A stretch of 44,886 nt of DNA. Origin: Treponema sp. (lineage in GTDB: Bacteria; Spirochaetota; Spirochaetia; Treponematales; Breznakiellaceae). Under the pieces are notes generated by a model, which was not told the origin of the DNA, made no database searches, and was given only the letters and a program-made list of their open reading frames with translations. Made by a program: the position numbers and the translations under genes. Location: the NCBI GenBank assembly GCA_031272575.1, contig JAISTO010000036.1, positions 1 through 44,886 on the forward strand, written 5' to 3'. This document shows positions 1 through 7,498 of this stretch, in pieces (the first letter of the stretch is position 1; every line of letters starts with the position of its first letter).

Positions 1-34
1 CGGGGGGGAGTGGCTTGCGCCTGGCTCGTAAGTC

Positions 35-70
35 GCGCGTACTACCGGACAGTTTCACGGTAGTACGCGC
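35..70. repeat. 13-bp inverted repeat hairpin
   Basis: Perfect inverted repeat GCGCGTACTACCG (35-47) and CGGTAGTACGCGC (58-70) with a 10-nt loop. No T-run follows on either strand, so it is not a textbook terminator. It could end the gene lying left of the window or be a dispersed palindrome. Confidence 0.6.
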
Positions 71-87
71 ATCCCACTTGCAACGCG

Positions 88-126
88 CACCCTACTCCCC
101 ACTCCCCACTCCCTATTCCCCCCCCC
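88..126 (+). repeat. Pyrimidine-rich tract with ACTCCCC repeats and C9
   Basis: About 40 nt made almost only of C and T with a few A: roughly three copies of the 7-mer ACTCCCC followed by an uninterrupted C9 (118-126). The C9 ends 6 nt before the -35 box of the next gene (133-138). A homopolymer in this place could vary promoter strength by slippage, but nothing in the sequence proves that it does. Confidence 0.5.
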
Positions 127-132
127 GAGGAC

Positions 133-163
133 TTGACGCGGGGACCGGCCCTTGCGGTATACT
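133..163 (+). promoter_or_regulatory. Promoter giving a probably leaderless transcript
   Basis: TTGACG (133-138), a 19-nt spacer, and TATACT (158-163). The ATG at 171 starts 7 nt after the -10 box, where transcription itself should begin. There is no Shine-Dalgarno sequence. One of several promoters of this form in the window. Confidence 0.6.
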
Positions 164-170
164 AAGACTG

Positions 171-827
171 ATGAAAGCACTTGTTCCATTTGTGTTATAC
201 CTCCCGATCGCCTCCAGCCTCGCCGCCCAAGTCAGCAGCCGTTTTTCAATCGGCCCGGAATGGGGAAAAACAGCCGAGGTAAACGCAAACCATGATGAAA
301 GCACCCAAAGCGCCCTGGGAGCGGGGGCTGCCAATTACACCCTGTTCGGCGTCCAGCGAGGCGGCGGAAAGCCGAAGCCCGCCTTTGGTTTTTTTGTCCG
401 CGCGGATGCGCTCTTTCCCGGCGCAATCCCGGAGGAGAACGATCTGATAATATACGACTTTTCCCTCCAGGCGGATGTGCTGGCAGGTCTTGCCTTCGGA
501 GCGGGGCTGAGCGGCAGATTGGACTTTTACCTCGGCGCCGGCCCTGACGCGCAGGGTTTGTTCTGTCTGTATCAGACCAGCCCGCCGGGCATGGGCACGG
601 TGAAGTATGAAAGAAACGCCCTGCGTTTGGGGCTTGGCCTGGATAGCGGCATCAACTATCATCTGGCAAAGCGCTTTTTTCTTAACGCCGGAGTCGTCCT
701 TGCTTTTTATTTTTCCGAGTACGAGACCATGCGATCCCGGTTTGGCGATTATTCGGGCTTTGCGGCTTCGTATTTCGGCTTTGCCGCGAAGATCTACCTG
801 GGGCTCGGCCTGGAGCTAACGCCATGA
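171..827 (+). CDS. Small outer-membrane beta-barrel-like protein
   Basis: 218 residues. A longer reading frame opens at 15, but the ATG at 171 begins a clear signal peptide (MKALVPFVLYLPIASSLAAQ) and lies 7 nt behind a sigma70-type promoter, so I chose it. The mature part alternates hydrophobic and polar residues, is rich in Gly, Phe and Tyr, and ends in strand-like segments (for example AKIYLGLGLELTP). This is typical of small outer-membrane beta-barrels. No enzymatic motif is visible and I do not recognise a family. Its stop overlaps the next start (ATGA), so it is probably co-transcribed and translationally coupled with the phosphodiesterase-like lipoprotein. Confidence 0.7.
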   Translation: MKALVPFVLYLPIASSLAAQVSSRFSIGPEWGKTAEVNANHDESTQSALGAGAANYTLFGVQRGGGKPKPAFGFFVRADALFPGAIPEENDLIIYDFSLQADVLAGLAFGAGLSGRLDFYLGAGPDAQGLFCLYQTSPPGMGTVKYERNALRLGLGLDSGINYHLAKRFFLNAGVVLAFYFSEYETMRSRFGDYSGFAASYFGFAAKIYLGLGLELTP

Positions 828-1798
828 ATAGCCTTGTTCGGCAGGCCGGTTGGCTGCCTCCAATCAGGCGGGTTTTTGTCTGCGCGTCCGCGCTGCTGAC
901 GGCGTCCTGTCCGCAGAATCCGCTTGACGTTTACAATTATGAAGGCAATAGTTCGGTTGTCGAAGATGCCGCGCCCCTGCATATCTTTCTGATCGGCCTG
1001 GATGGATGGGGGTCTTTCAGTCTTCCGCGGGCCGAGATGCCGGTGATAAAACGCATGATGGAAAACGGCGCATACACGCTGGCAGCCAAGGCGGTCATGC
1101 CCTCCCGAAGCGCGCCGAACTGGGTTTCCATGCTAAGCGGCGTCCCGCCGGCCCTGCACGGGTACACCCAAAACACCGCAAAGCCCCTGTTTACCCCGGC
1201 AATCACCGACGAAGACGGCCGTTATCCCAACGTCATCACGCTCCTGTCGAAATTGCGGCCCGACTGCGCGATAGGCGTTTTTTACGAGTGGGAGGGCATT
1301 GGGGATATTTTCCCTGTTTGCCGCGCCGCCGTGGAAGCGCAGCTTCCGGACCTTTCCTCAAACCGGGAAACGCTGGAACCCATTCTCAATTATATTGACG
1401 GTCTCAGGGCCAGCCTAAGTTTTACCTTTGTGCATTTTGACGGCGCGGATCACGCGGGTCATTCGGCGGGCTACGGTTCTGACGCTTACTACGATATGCT
1501 GCGCGGTCTGGACGGCTTTGTCGGCGAAATTGAACAGGCGGTGAGAGACGCGGGTCTGATGGATAACGCCGTCTTTATTATCAGCGCGGATCATGGCGGA
1601 AAAGGAAACGACCACGGCGCCGATACCATCGAAGAACGGGAAATCCCCCTGATCCTGTACGGAAAGAACATCAAAAGCGGAACCGTCATCCCCGGCCCGG
1701 TGGACATTTACGACATAGCGCCGTCAATAGCGGCCCTGTTCGGCATTTCCCCGCCCACCGTATGGACGGGGAATCGTTTGCCTCTTCAGAACCCGTAA
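824..1798 (+). CDS. Secreted type I phosphodiesterase / alkaline phosphatase-like lipoprotein
   Basis: 324 residues. The N-terminus has a hydrophobic stretch ending in LLTASC (Cys about 26), a plausible lipobox. The body carries the metal-site pattern of the alkaline phosphatase superfamily (phosphodiesterase/nucleotide pyrophosphatase type): LDGWGS near residue 65, a nucleophile region MPSRSAPNWVSMLSG, then FDGADHAGH and ISADHGG, which supply the Asp/His ligands. Expected role: metal-dependent hydrolysis of phosphodiester or phosphonate bonds outside the inner membrane; the substrate cannot be told. It overlaps the upstream gene by 4 nt (ATGA). Its last 13 nt overlap the end of the convergent Wzi-like gene. 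Confidence 0.82.
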   Translation: MNSLVRQAGWLPPIRRVFVCASALLTASCPQNPLDVYNYEGNSSVVEDAAPLHIFLIGLDGWGSFSLPRAEMPVIKRMMENGAYTLAAKAVMPSRSAPNWVSMLSGVPPALHGYTQNTAKPLFTPAITDEDGRYPNVITLLSKLRPDCAIGVFYEWEGIGDIFPVCRAAVEAQLPDLSSNRETLEPILNYIDGLRASLSFTFVHFDGADHAGHSAGYGSDAYYDMLRGLDGFVGEIEQAVRDAGLMDNAVFIISADHGGKGNDHGADTIEEREIPLILYGKNIKSGTVIPGPVDIYDIAPSIAALFGISPPTVWTGNRLPLQNP

Positions 1799-3753
1799 CT
1801 CGCGCCCAGCGTGAACTGCGCGTCGAAGGCATTCACCCCCTTGATGTTCCCCTTGTTGGCCACGAACACGAAATCCGCCTGGCCGTAAACAGCAAGGCTT
1901 TTGACGCCGGGCATATCCCGCAGGATGTTCCACGCGCCTGAAAGGGACAGGGCCGTAAGGTAGTAGGGCGCGTTGCGGGCGGCGGCGTTTTCGTCGGCGT
2001 AGTTCCCCTGGTAGTGGTGGTCGGTGGGGGTGCTCTGGTAACCCGGGCGGTTCTGGTAATCACCCGCGGCATCTAAGCCAGCGTCCCAGCCGGCGCTGTT
2101 GTCCTCGATGTCGACCGCCGACCAGCGGGTCCACTTGTCGAAGGTGCCGTGCACCATGAACATGAGGTTGGCGCCGGCGCTCCACTTGCCGAAACTGCGG
2201 TACGCGGCGTTGGCGTTGAGCACGATGGCGTCGCCGCCCCAGCGGTAGCCGAGAAACTCCTCCACAAAGAGAAGCGGGGCGCCATCAGCGGCCGAATAGT
2301 AGCGGTTCGCCACCACATAGTTCAGTTCGCGGTTCTTTTTATTCGCGGTCATGCGCTGGGCGCGGAGGTACAGGTAGGGGTCGGTATAGGCGCCCTCAAA
2401 GGAGCCTGAAAGCATGCCGCCCCAGAGGGGGAAGGCCGTCTTTGCGCCCAGCATGAAGCCAAAGGCGTCGGGGTTGGCGTCGTCATCGGCGCCGGGCGCG
2501 GGCTCGCCGGGCAGGTGAAAGTCGTCCACCGCGATCTGGCCGTAGAGGTTGAGCGCCGGCAGGGCCGCCCAATCCACCTCCAGGCTCAAGAGGGAATTGG
2601 CATCGTAGGTGCGGTACAGGTTGTGCATGAGTATCGTGGGAAGGAAGTACTGCAAGTCCGCCTGCCCATCCTCCGGCTGGTACATGATAGCCTCGGAAAG
2701 GGCCATGTTCACCTTGTTGAATAGGCGCCATTCAAGCCGGTGGGCGATAAAAAAGTTCAGGCCATCGTGCGTCTGGCCGGCATCGTCATTCCAGACCACC
2801 GTCTCATTTTCATCGGTCGTGTAATACTCATTCGGCGAAGGAAAACCGGACACATTGAAAAGGTACTTGAACTGGTCATTGTAGGCCGTAAGGCGGACGT
2901 TGTTGTGATAGTCCACCTGGCTTCCCACCATAAAGTTGCCCGATTCCCCCGGCCCCCAGGAGAGCCGCTCCCGGCCGATTTCCAGGTTGAGGCCGGGCAC
3001 TCCCAGGGAAATAAACGTCCGGTTCGGGAAGTTGAAGTTCAGGTCGTTCAGTGTCGCGGGCGGCACCATGGGGATGTTTGTGCTGAAGGCGGAGGAGCCG
3101 AAAAAGGCCGATCCAACGGATTTTTTGCCGTTCTCGTCGAGAATGGCGTTGTACTTTTCGTTTCCCAGGGAAAACTCCCCGAAGCCGTAGGCGTAGGGCG
3201 TAAGGCGCAGTTCAAAATCCAGGGCCAGGAACGGCTTTGTCAGGTTCATGGGCCGAATGTAGTCGTCCAGGCGGGTAAAATCTTCGGGGTTGCTGTGAGC
3301 GTAGGCCTCGGCCGTCACCGCGCCTGAAAAGGTGAAGGCCCGCGCCGGCGCCTTGAGTGTCCGCTCCGCGTACTCGTAGGCGGCCCGCTCCCCGTCGGCC
3401 AGGTTCTCCGTATCAAGCCGCCCCAGCATGAGCAGCAACTCGTCTTCAGTCCAGGGCCCGGAGGTAGACGGCAGCGCCAGCCCCGCTCTGATATAGAGGG
3501 CTTTGATCGCCTGGTAGACCTCGCTGTCGATGGGGTAGACCTTCTGGTGGTTCCCCGCCTGCGCAAAAGCCGCCTGCGCACACAGCGCAAAGCAGAGCGC
3601 CGCCCCCGCGATTAACGCGCCGCGCCGCTTCCCCCCCCACGCGCCCCATGACGCGCTTTTTTGCGCCACGGGGGGGGGGGGACAAATTTTCACTTTAGAG
3701 AAACTGGACATATTATGAGCGCCCGGTCTCTCCATGTAACATACATTCTGCAT
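1786..3753 (-). CDS. Wzi-like outer-membrane protein with a C12 tract near its start
   Basis: 655 residues from the ATG at 3753, which has a good ribosome site (AAAGGAG, 5 nt spacing). The frame is open further upstream, to 3891. The N-terminus is unusual: about 40 residues, including four prolines encoded by C12, precede the real hydrophobic signal segment (KRRGALIAGAALCFALC...AFAQ). The mature protein resembles the Wzi capsule-assembly beta-barrel type, with RERLSWGPGESGNFMVGSQ and a long series of aromatic beta-strands ending in ASYGF, a terminal-aromatic signature of outer-membrane proteins. Loss or gain of one C would abolish translation of the mature protein, so this looks phase-variable, currently ON. 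The Wzi assignment is moderate; an outer-membrane location is more certain. Confidence 0.7.
   Translation of the reverse strand: MQNVCYMERPGAHNMSSFSKVKICPPPPVAQKSASWGAWGGKRRGALIAGAALCFALCAQAAFAQAGNHQKVYPIDSEVYQAIKALYIRAGLALPSTSGPWTEDELLLMLGRLDTENLADGERAAYEYAERTLKAPARAFTFSGAVTAEAYAHSNPEDFTRLDDYIRPMNLTKPFLALDFELRLTPYAYGFGEFSLGNEKYNAILDENGKKSVGSAFFGSSAFSTNIPMVPPATLNDLNFNFPNRTFISLGVPGLNLEIGRERLSWGPGESGNFMVGSQVDYHNNVRLTAYNDQFKYLFNVSGFPSPNEYYTTDENETVVWNDDAGQTHDGLNFFIAHRLEWRLFNKVNMALSEAIMYQPEDGQADLQYFLPTILMHNLYRTYDANSLLSLEVDWAALPALNLYGQIAVDDFHLPGEPAPGADDDANPDAFGFMLGAKTAFPLWGGMLSGSFEGAYTDPYLYLRAQRMTANKKNRELNYVVANRYYSAADGAPLLFVEEFLGYRWGGDAIVLNANAAYRSFGKWSAGANLMFMVHGTFDKWTRWSAVDIEDNSAGWDAGLDAAGDYQNRPGYQSTPTDHHYQGNYADENAAARNAPYYLTALSLSGAWNILRDMPGVKSLAVYGQADFVFVANKGNIKGVNAFDAQFTLGASYGF
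3670..3681 (-). repeat. C12 homopolymer in coding strand (candidate phase-variation tract)
   Basis: Twelve consecutive G on the given strand, C12 in the Wzi-like coding strand, encoding four prolines upstream of the signal peptide. A G8 run of the coding strand (given-strand C8, 3631-3638) follows about 30 nt later. The flanks resemble those of the tract at 38806-38816: AATTTG before it and a GCAAAAAA-N-CGCGT block shortly after. Confidence 0.8.
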
Positions 3754-3847
3754 AGTATCTCCTTTGAAAAAGAGTATGCGGAAAAAGCGCGGGTATGTCA
3801 ATGGGGGCGCACGGGACACTGTCAACAAGTTAAGAAAAGGGACAACC

Positions 3848-3873
3848 GTCATTCCGCGGCTTGACCGCGGAAT
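3848..3873. repeat. REP-like palindrome (ATTCCGCGG family)
   Basis: GTC-ATTCCGCGG (3848-3859), a 5-nt loop, and CCGCGGAAT (3865-3873). A truncated relative (GTCATTCCGCG) begins at 3958. Other copies lie at 9862-9907, 20262-20284 and 32800-32911. The 256-nt stretch 3754-4009 also holds a separate palindrome AGTTCGGTT-AA-AACCGAACT (3911-3930) and the parS site. Confidence 0.75.
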
Positions 3874-3984
3874 CTCTACCAAAATGGCCATTTTGAGGAG
3901 TAGATTGCGTAGTTCGGTTAAAACCGAACTATGTCAAGCCCGGCAAAGTAACAATCGTCATTCCGCGTCTTGCGCAATTAACGG

Positions 3985-4000
3985 TGTTTCACGTGAAACA
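3985..4000. other. parS centromere site
   Basis: TGTTTCACGTGAAACA, the perfect 16-bp palindromic ParB-binding parS consensus conserved across bacteria. It is intergenic and about 18.5-20 kb from dnaA/oriC, within the origin-proximal zone where parS sites normally cluster. It is the only exact copy I saw in the window. Confidence 0.9.
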
Positions 4001-4009
4001 TCTGGCGCG

Positions 4010-5674
4010 TTAGACAGCCGCCGCTTCAAACAGGTCATCCATGTCGTCATCTTTTAAGGGATCGACGTTTCCCGCGCTGCGGAAGACTTTTTTGAAAAAG
4101 GCGACGATCGCCACGAGGAAGGGGAGGCTGTAGCGGAACGGGAGCGCGATGCGTACCGTGTTCAACAGTTCCTTTGGGTTCAGGTTGAAGAGTACCGGCC
4201 AGGGCGCAAGGACGCCGTCGGGGAAGAGGCGCGCGGAGACCGCGGCGCATTCCTCGCTCGCGCCGACTTCCTCGTAGACCGCCTGTAGGCGCTCGTCATC
4301 GAGGATCTGCGCAAGGAGCGGGTCTATTTGTTCCGTGTAGCGGCGGAGGAGGAGCGTCAGCGCCTCTTCTGATTCCATGGCCGCTTCTTTGCGATAGTCC
4401 CGCAGTATACGGCTCCACCGTTTTATAAGCGCGGTTTTCAGATGCGCGGCGGTTTCCAGAATGCGGCGGAGGCAGAGGACGAAAACTTTTGTTTTGCAGA
4501 CGAAGAGCGGCTCTGCCTCCGATGCCGGCGTCTGAATAACGAGCAGATCAGGCAGAGCGCCGTCCTGCGTCGTTTCAATCCGTTTGAGTATCCAGTCAGT
4601 TAAATCGTCCGTCGAATAACGGCCGAGCAGCGGAGCGCCTTTTCTATCCTGAAAAGCGCGTATGTCATCAAGGCGAAAAAGAAAGGGCGGCCTCTTGAAG
4701 CATTGTTCCAATTCCTTCAGCGCCAGTTCGCGCACCTGTTTTCGCGCCGCGATATCTTTGAAACAATGACTCAGCGCATCGATCATCAGCGCGCTTTGAA
4801 TGACGGCAAGGTCTTCACTCAAATGCACATTGCCCTCTTCGACCTCCTGCTTGAGCACGTTGCAAAAAAACGACCAGAAGGTGTACGAAGATTCTTCACC
4901 CTCAAGAAGCGCATCCCGGCAAATCCAGGGCTGCAGCACTATGCGGTTGAGTATGCCGTTCAAAAAAGGTTCGCGTCCTTTAAAAAGCGGCAAAAGTTTA
5001 AACGTGAAATAATCTTTGTTGTTGCTGTCTTCGAGACGCCCCTGCACTTTTAAGATCGCGGTCTCGAGTAACTGCCGGGGAATCATATCTGAGAGGAGAA
5101 GGATAGAGCCGAAATCGGCGGGGAGGCTAATCTTGATAATCTCAGGCTGCGGGCCGGACGCGCAGACGGCATCGTCATCTGCAGAGGGGCTTTCCGCGTT
5201 CACCGGATGCTCATCATCACTTTTGCTGTCTTGTGTTTCCGCCTGCGCCGCCGCGCGCTCCGCGTTTTTTTCCGTCAGGGTTTTGATGAAGTCGATAAAC
5301 TCATGCGCGCGATCCAGATCGAGATGCAGGATGCGTTCCGGGGGAAGGCGTATGCCGAGCGTTTCCTCGCTGGGAAAGGGCAGTTCTTTTTTGCGCATAC
5401 CCTCGCGGTACGCGGCGCGAATGCGGCGGCGGCACAGGTGGGGCAAAAAAATGCTTTCGCCGCGGCCCGTGCTTAAGAGTTCGCAGAGCCCGGTTTCCGC
5501 GAGCGCCTCGAGCGCGGCGTCCAGCGCGGCCGCATCCGCCAGTTCGGGATGTTTGCCGAAAATCCGCGCCTGTTTCCCGACATACGAAAAAAAAGTTTCC
5601 CGCTTTATCCAGACCGCGTTGTTCCGCTCCGCGCAGTCTTCAAGAAGCCGCGCCGTATCACCCTTTTGCAACAC
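4010..5674 (-). CDS. Conserved hypothetical protein, partner of the next gene
   Basis: 554 residues, no signal peptide. Mostly helical and charged, with an acidic low-complexity linker near residues 150-175 (QDSKSDDEHPVNAESPSADDD) and an acidic C-terminus (DPLKDDDMDDLFEA). A hydrophobic patch near the C-terminus (RYSLPFLVAIVAFF) could be a membrane-associated helix. Its start lies inside the end of the upstream gene (17-nt overlap), so the two are translationally coupled and probably act together. I do not recognise a family and no catalytic motif is apparent. Confidence 0.75.
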   Translation of the reverse strand: MLQKGDTARLLEDCAERNNAVWIKRETFFSYVGKQARIFGKHPELADAAALDAALEALAETGLCELLSTGRGESIFLPHLCRRRIRAAYREGMRKKELPFPSEETLGIRLPPERILHLDLDRAHEFIDFIKTLTEKNAERAAAQAETQDSKSDDEHPVNAESPSADDDAVCASGPQPEIIKISLPADFGSILLLSDMIPRQLLETAILKVQGRLEDSNNKDYFTFKLLPLFKGREPFLNGILNRIVLQPWICRDALLEGEESSYTFWSFFCNVLKQEVEEGNVHLSEDLAVIQSALMIDALSHCFKDIAARKQVRELALKELEQCFKRPPFLFRLDDIRAFQDRKGAPLLGRYSTDDLTDWILKRIETTQDGALPDLLVIQTPASEAEPLFVCKTKVFVLCLRRILETAAHLKTALIKRWSRILRDYRKEAAMESEEALTLLLRRYTEQIDPLLAQILDDERLQAVYEEVGASEECAAVSARLFPDGVLAPWPVLFNLNPKELLNTVRIALPFRYSLPFLVAIVAFFKKVFRSAGNVDPLKDDDMDDLFEAAAV

Positions 5675-7361
5675 TCAGCGCCTCTTCTCCCAAAGTGTCT
5701 ATTTCATCCAAAATCGTGTTCATGGCCCGCAGGGTATCCGCGGCCGCCTGGACCTCTTCGGCAAACTGCGCGTCTTTGTTCAGGAAAAACGTCAGGTTGG
5801 CGAGTAAGTTGTGATTCAAGATGCCGTCCAGCGTTGCCGCGACCTCTTCCGCGGCGGTCTGCGCGCTGGCAACCAGATCGGCGGCCTCTTTGGACGCCTT
5901 GTCGACAATGGACCTGATCTGCTGCATCTTGCCCCGGCCCCGTTCCACATCATCCTTCGCCTGCAGGTAGCGGGCGCCGTACTCGCCGTGCGGCGCTATG
6001 CGGCTTTCGAGAAAGCGTATGTCATCCTCTGTTTTGATTAACTCGTTGTAGCGCTCGGTAAAATCCGTGCGGTTTTCGACGCGGTAAAAGACGCCGTTCA
6101 AAATGATCGGTTCTATTATTTTGGTTATGCGCGCGAAAAACACCTCGGTGTTAAAAGTGGACAGGAACGATATGCTGAGTTCGTCTTTGAGCGGGAACCC
6201 GTCGGGGTTATGCACAGAATAGAGATTTTCGAGTAATTTGAGATTTGAGCCGTTCAGTATTTTGCTGAAAGACGCGGCAAGTTCTTTTTTCTTTTGCTCG
6301 GTTGCGCGGCGTTCCAGAGCCGCGTCAATTTGACGTTTCCAATATTCGCGATAGACGGGGAGCCAATCCTCGCCGCCGGTGATGCCGCTGGGAACGAGTT
6401 CGACGTTGCGGTTCCCGCAGCGGAGCACCTGCGTGAGCGGTACATTGCGGTTGAACTCGCGGATGACTTTGAGTGAGTCTTCCGCGCGTTCCAGCAGTAT
6501 AGCAAGTTCCCGATGCAGATCGAGATTGTCATTCATATCCGCTTTCCCCCGCAAAAGAAAAATGAAAAGCGATTCCAGGAGGGGGAGGGGGGGGACCACC
6601 GCAAGCGAGAAAAGGATATCGTTGAGAGCGGAGAGGTAGCCTGAGGTCTGCCCGAACATGGCGGTGCGGCCTTTGCTGACATTCGCGGAAGTGAAGGCGC
6701 TTATCAATTTATCAAAAGGAAAGCCGGACAGTCTTTTTAAACAAAAAAGACAGCGCACATCAAAATACATCTGCGTCCGCTGCTCTTCGGAAATTGAATC
6801 GAACGCTTCGTCGAGCGCCCGCGATGCAAGTTGATGCAGATCCGGTTCCGCGCCTTTGCCGCCGGCAATATCAAAAGTGAGTCCGCGGATTTTTTGTAAC
6901 TGCTTATGCACCGAAGGCATTTCCAGAGAACCCAAAAAACCGAAGAACGCGCCCTTGTCCCGATTGAAGCCTTCGTCCAGCGCCGTGTAAAAAAAGCGCG
7001 AGGCGTTTTTCAGGCGTTCCACCTGCACAGAAAACATACCGAGCAGCAGGTACCTTCGGTAATCGTAAATGCCGGGAAATTGCTTTTCGATAGCCTTACC
7101 CAGTTTTTTTATCTGCCGGTCAGTAAGGAGTTCCGCCTTTGAACGGCCGGTTAAGAGGCTTTTCAAAAAGAGCAAAATTCGCAAAAAAAGTGAAATTCGG
7201 TTGTACGACGTCATAGTCCCCGGATGGGCATACTCCTCCCGGGTTTCATAGAGAAGTTCGGAAGAGATAACCGACCTATCTTTTAATTTTTCGAGCAACT
7301 CCTGTCTTTCTTCGAGCGTCAAATCCGCAATGAGCGCGTCAAAAGTTCCGAACTCAGACAT
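5658..7361 (-). CDS. Conserved spirochaetal hypothetical protein
   Basis: 567 residues with a strong ribosome site (GGAGG, 6-7 nt spacing). It opens with a helical acidic segment (LEERQELLEKLKDRS), then RISLFLRILLFLKSLLTG near residue 55-75, which could be a membrane-associated helix, followed by a long helical body. The C-terminal 110 residues look coiled-coil and Ala/Glu-rich (KASKEAADLVASAQTAAEEV). It resembles proteins annotated as spirochaete-specific families of unknown function (possibly DUF5312; from memory, unverified). First gene of a two-gene operon with the 4010-5674 gene. Confidence 0.75.
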   Translation of the reverse strand: MSEFGTFDALIADLTLEERQELLEKLKDRSVISSELLYETREEYAHPGTMTSYNRISLFLRILLFLKSLLTGRSKAELLTDRQIKKLGKAIEKQFPGIYDYRRYLLLGMFSVQVERLKNASRFFYTALDEGFNRDKGAFFGFLGSLEMPSVHKQLQKIRGLTFDIAGGKGAEPDLHQLASRALDEAFDSISEEQRTQMYFDVRCLFCLKRLSGFPFDKLISAFTSANVSKGRTAMFGQTSGYLSALNDILFSLAVVPPLPLLESLFIFLLRGKADMNDNLDLHRELAILLERAEDSLKVIREFNRNVPLTQVLRCGNRNVELVPSGITGGEDWLPVYREYWKRQIDAALERRATEQKKKELAASFSKILNGSNLKLLENLYSVHNPDGFPLKDELSISFLSTFNTEVFFARITKIIEPIILNGVFYRVENRTDFTERYNELIKTEDDIRFLESRIAPHGEYGARYLQAKDDVERGRGKMQQIRSIVDKASKEAADLVASAQTAAEEVAATLDGILNHNLLANLTFFLNKDAQFAEEVQAAADTLRAMNTILDEIDTLGEEALSVAKG

Positions 7362-7498
7362 TTTTCCTCCGTCATTTTAATATCGGTTTTTTGGAAATAA
7401 TATTGAGGAAAAGAGGGACTATCATTTTTCCCGCTTTGCAACCTTTTTCGCGCTTTGGTGTCTATATGACAACATTGTTTCTATTGTCAGAGGTATCT

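Noticed and set aside
3911..3930. AGTTCGGTT-AA-AACCGAACT palindrome as a terminator for the 4010-5674 gene
   Set aside because: The loop is too small without opening a pair and no T-run follows; left as an unexplained palindrome.
6587..6594. G8 tract as a phase-variation site in the 5658-7361 gene
   Set aside because: It lies deep inside the coding region in a Pro-Pro-Leu-Pro stretch and is short; no alternative frame or 5'-end position supports switching.
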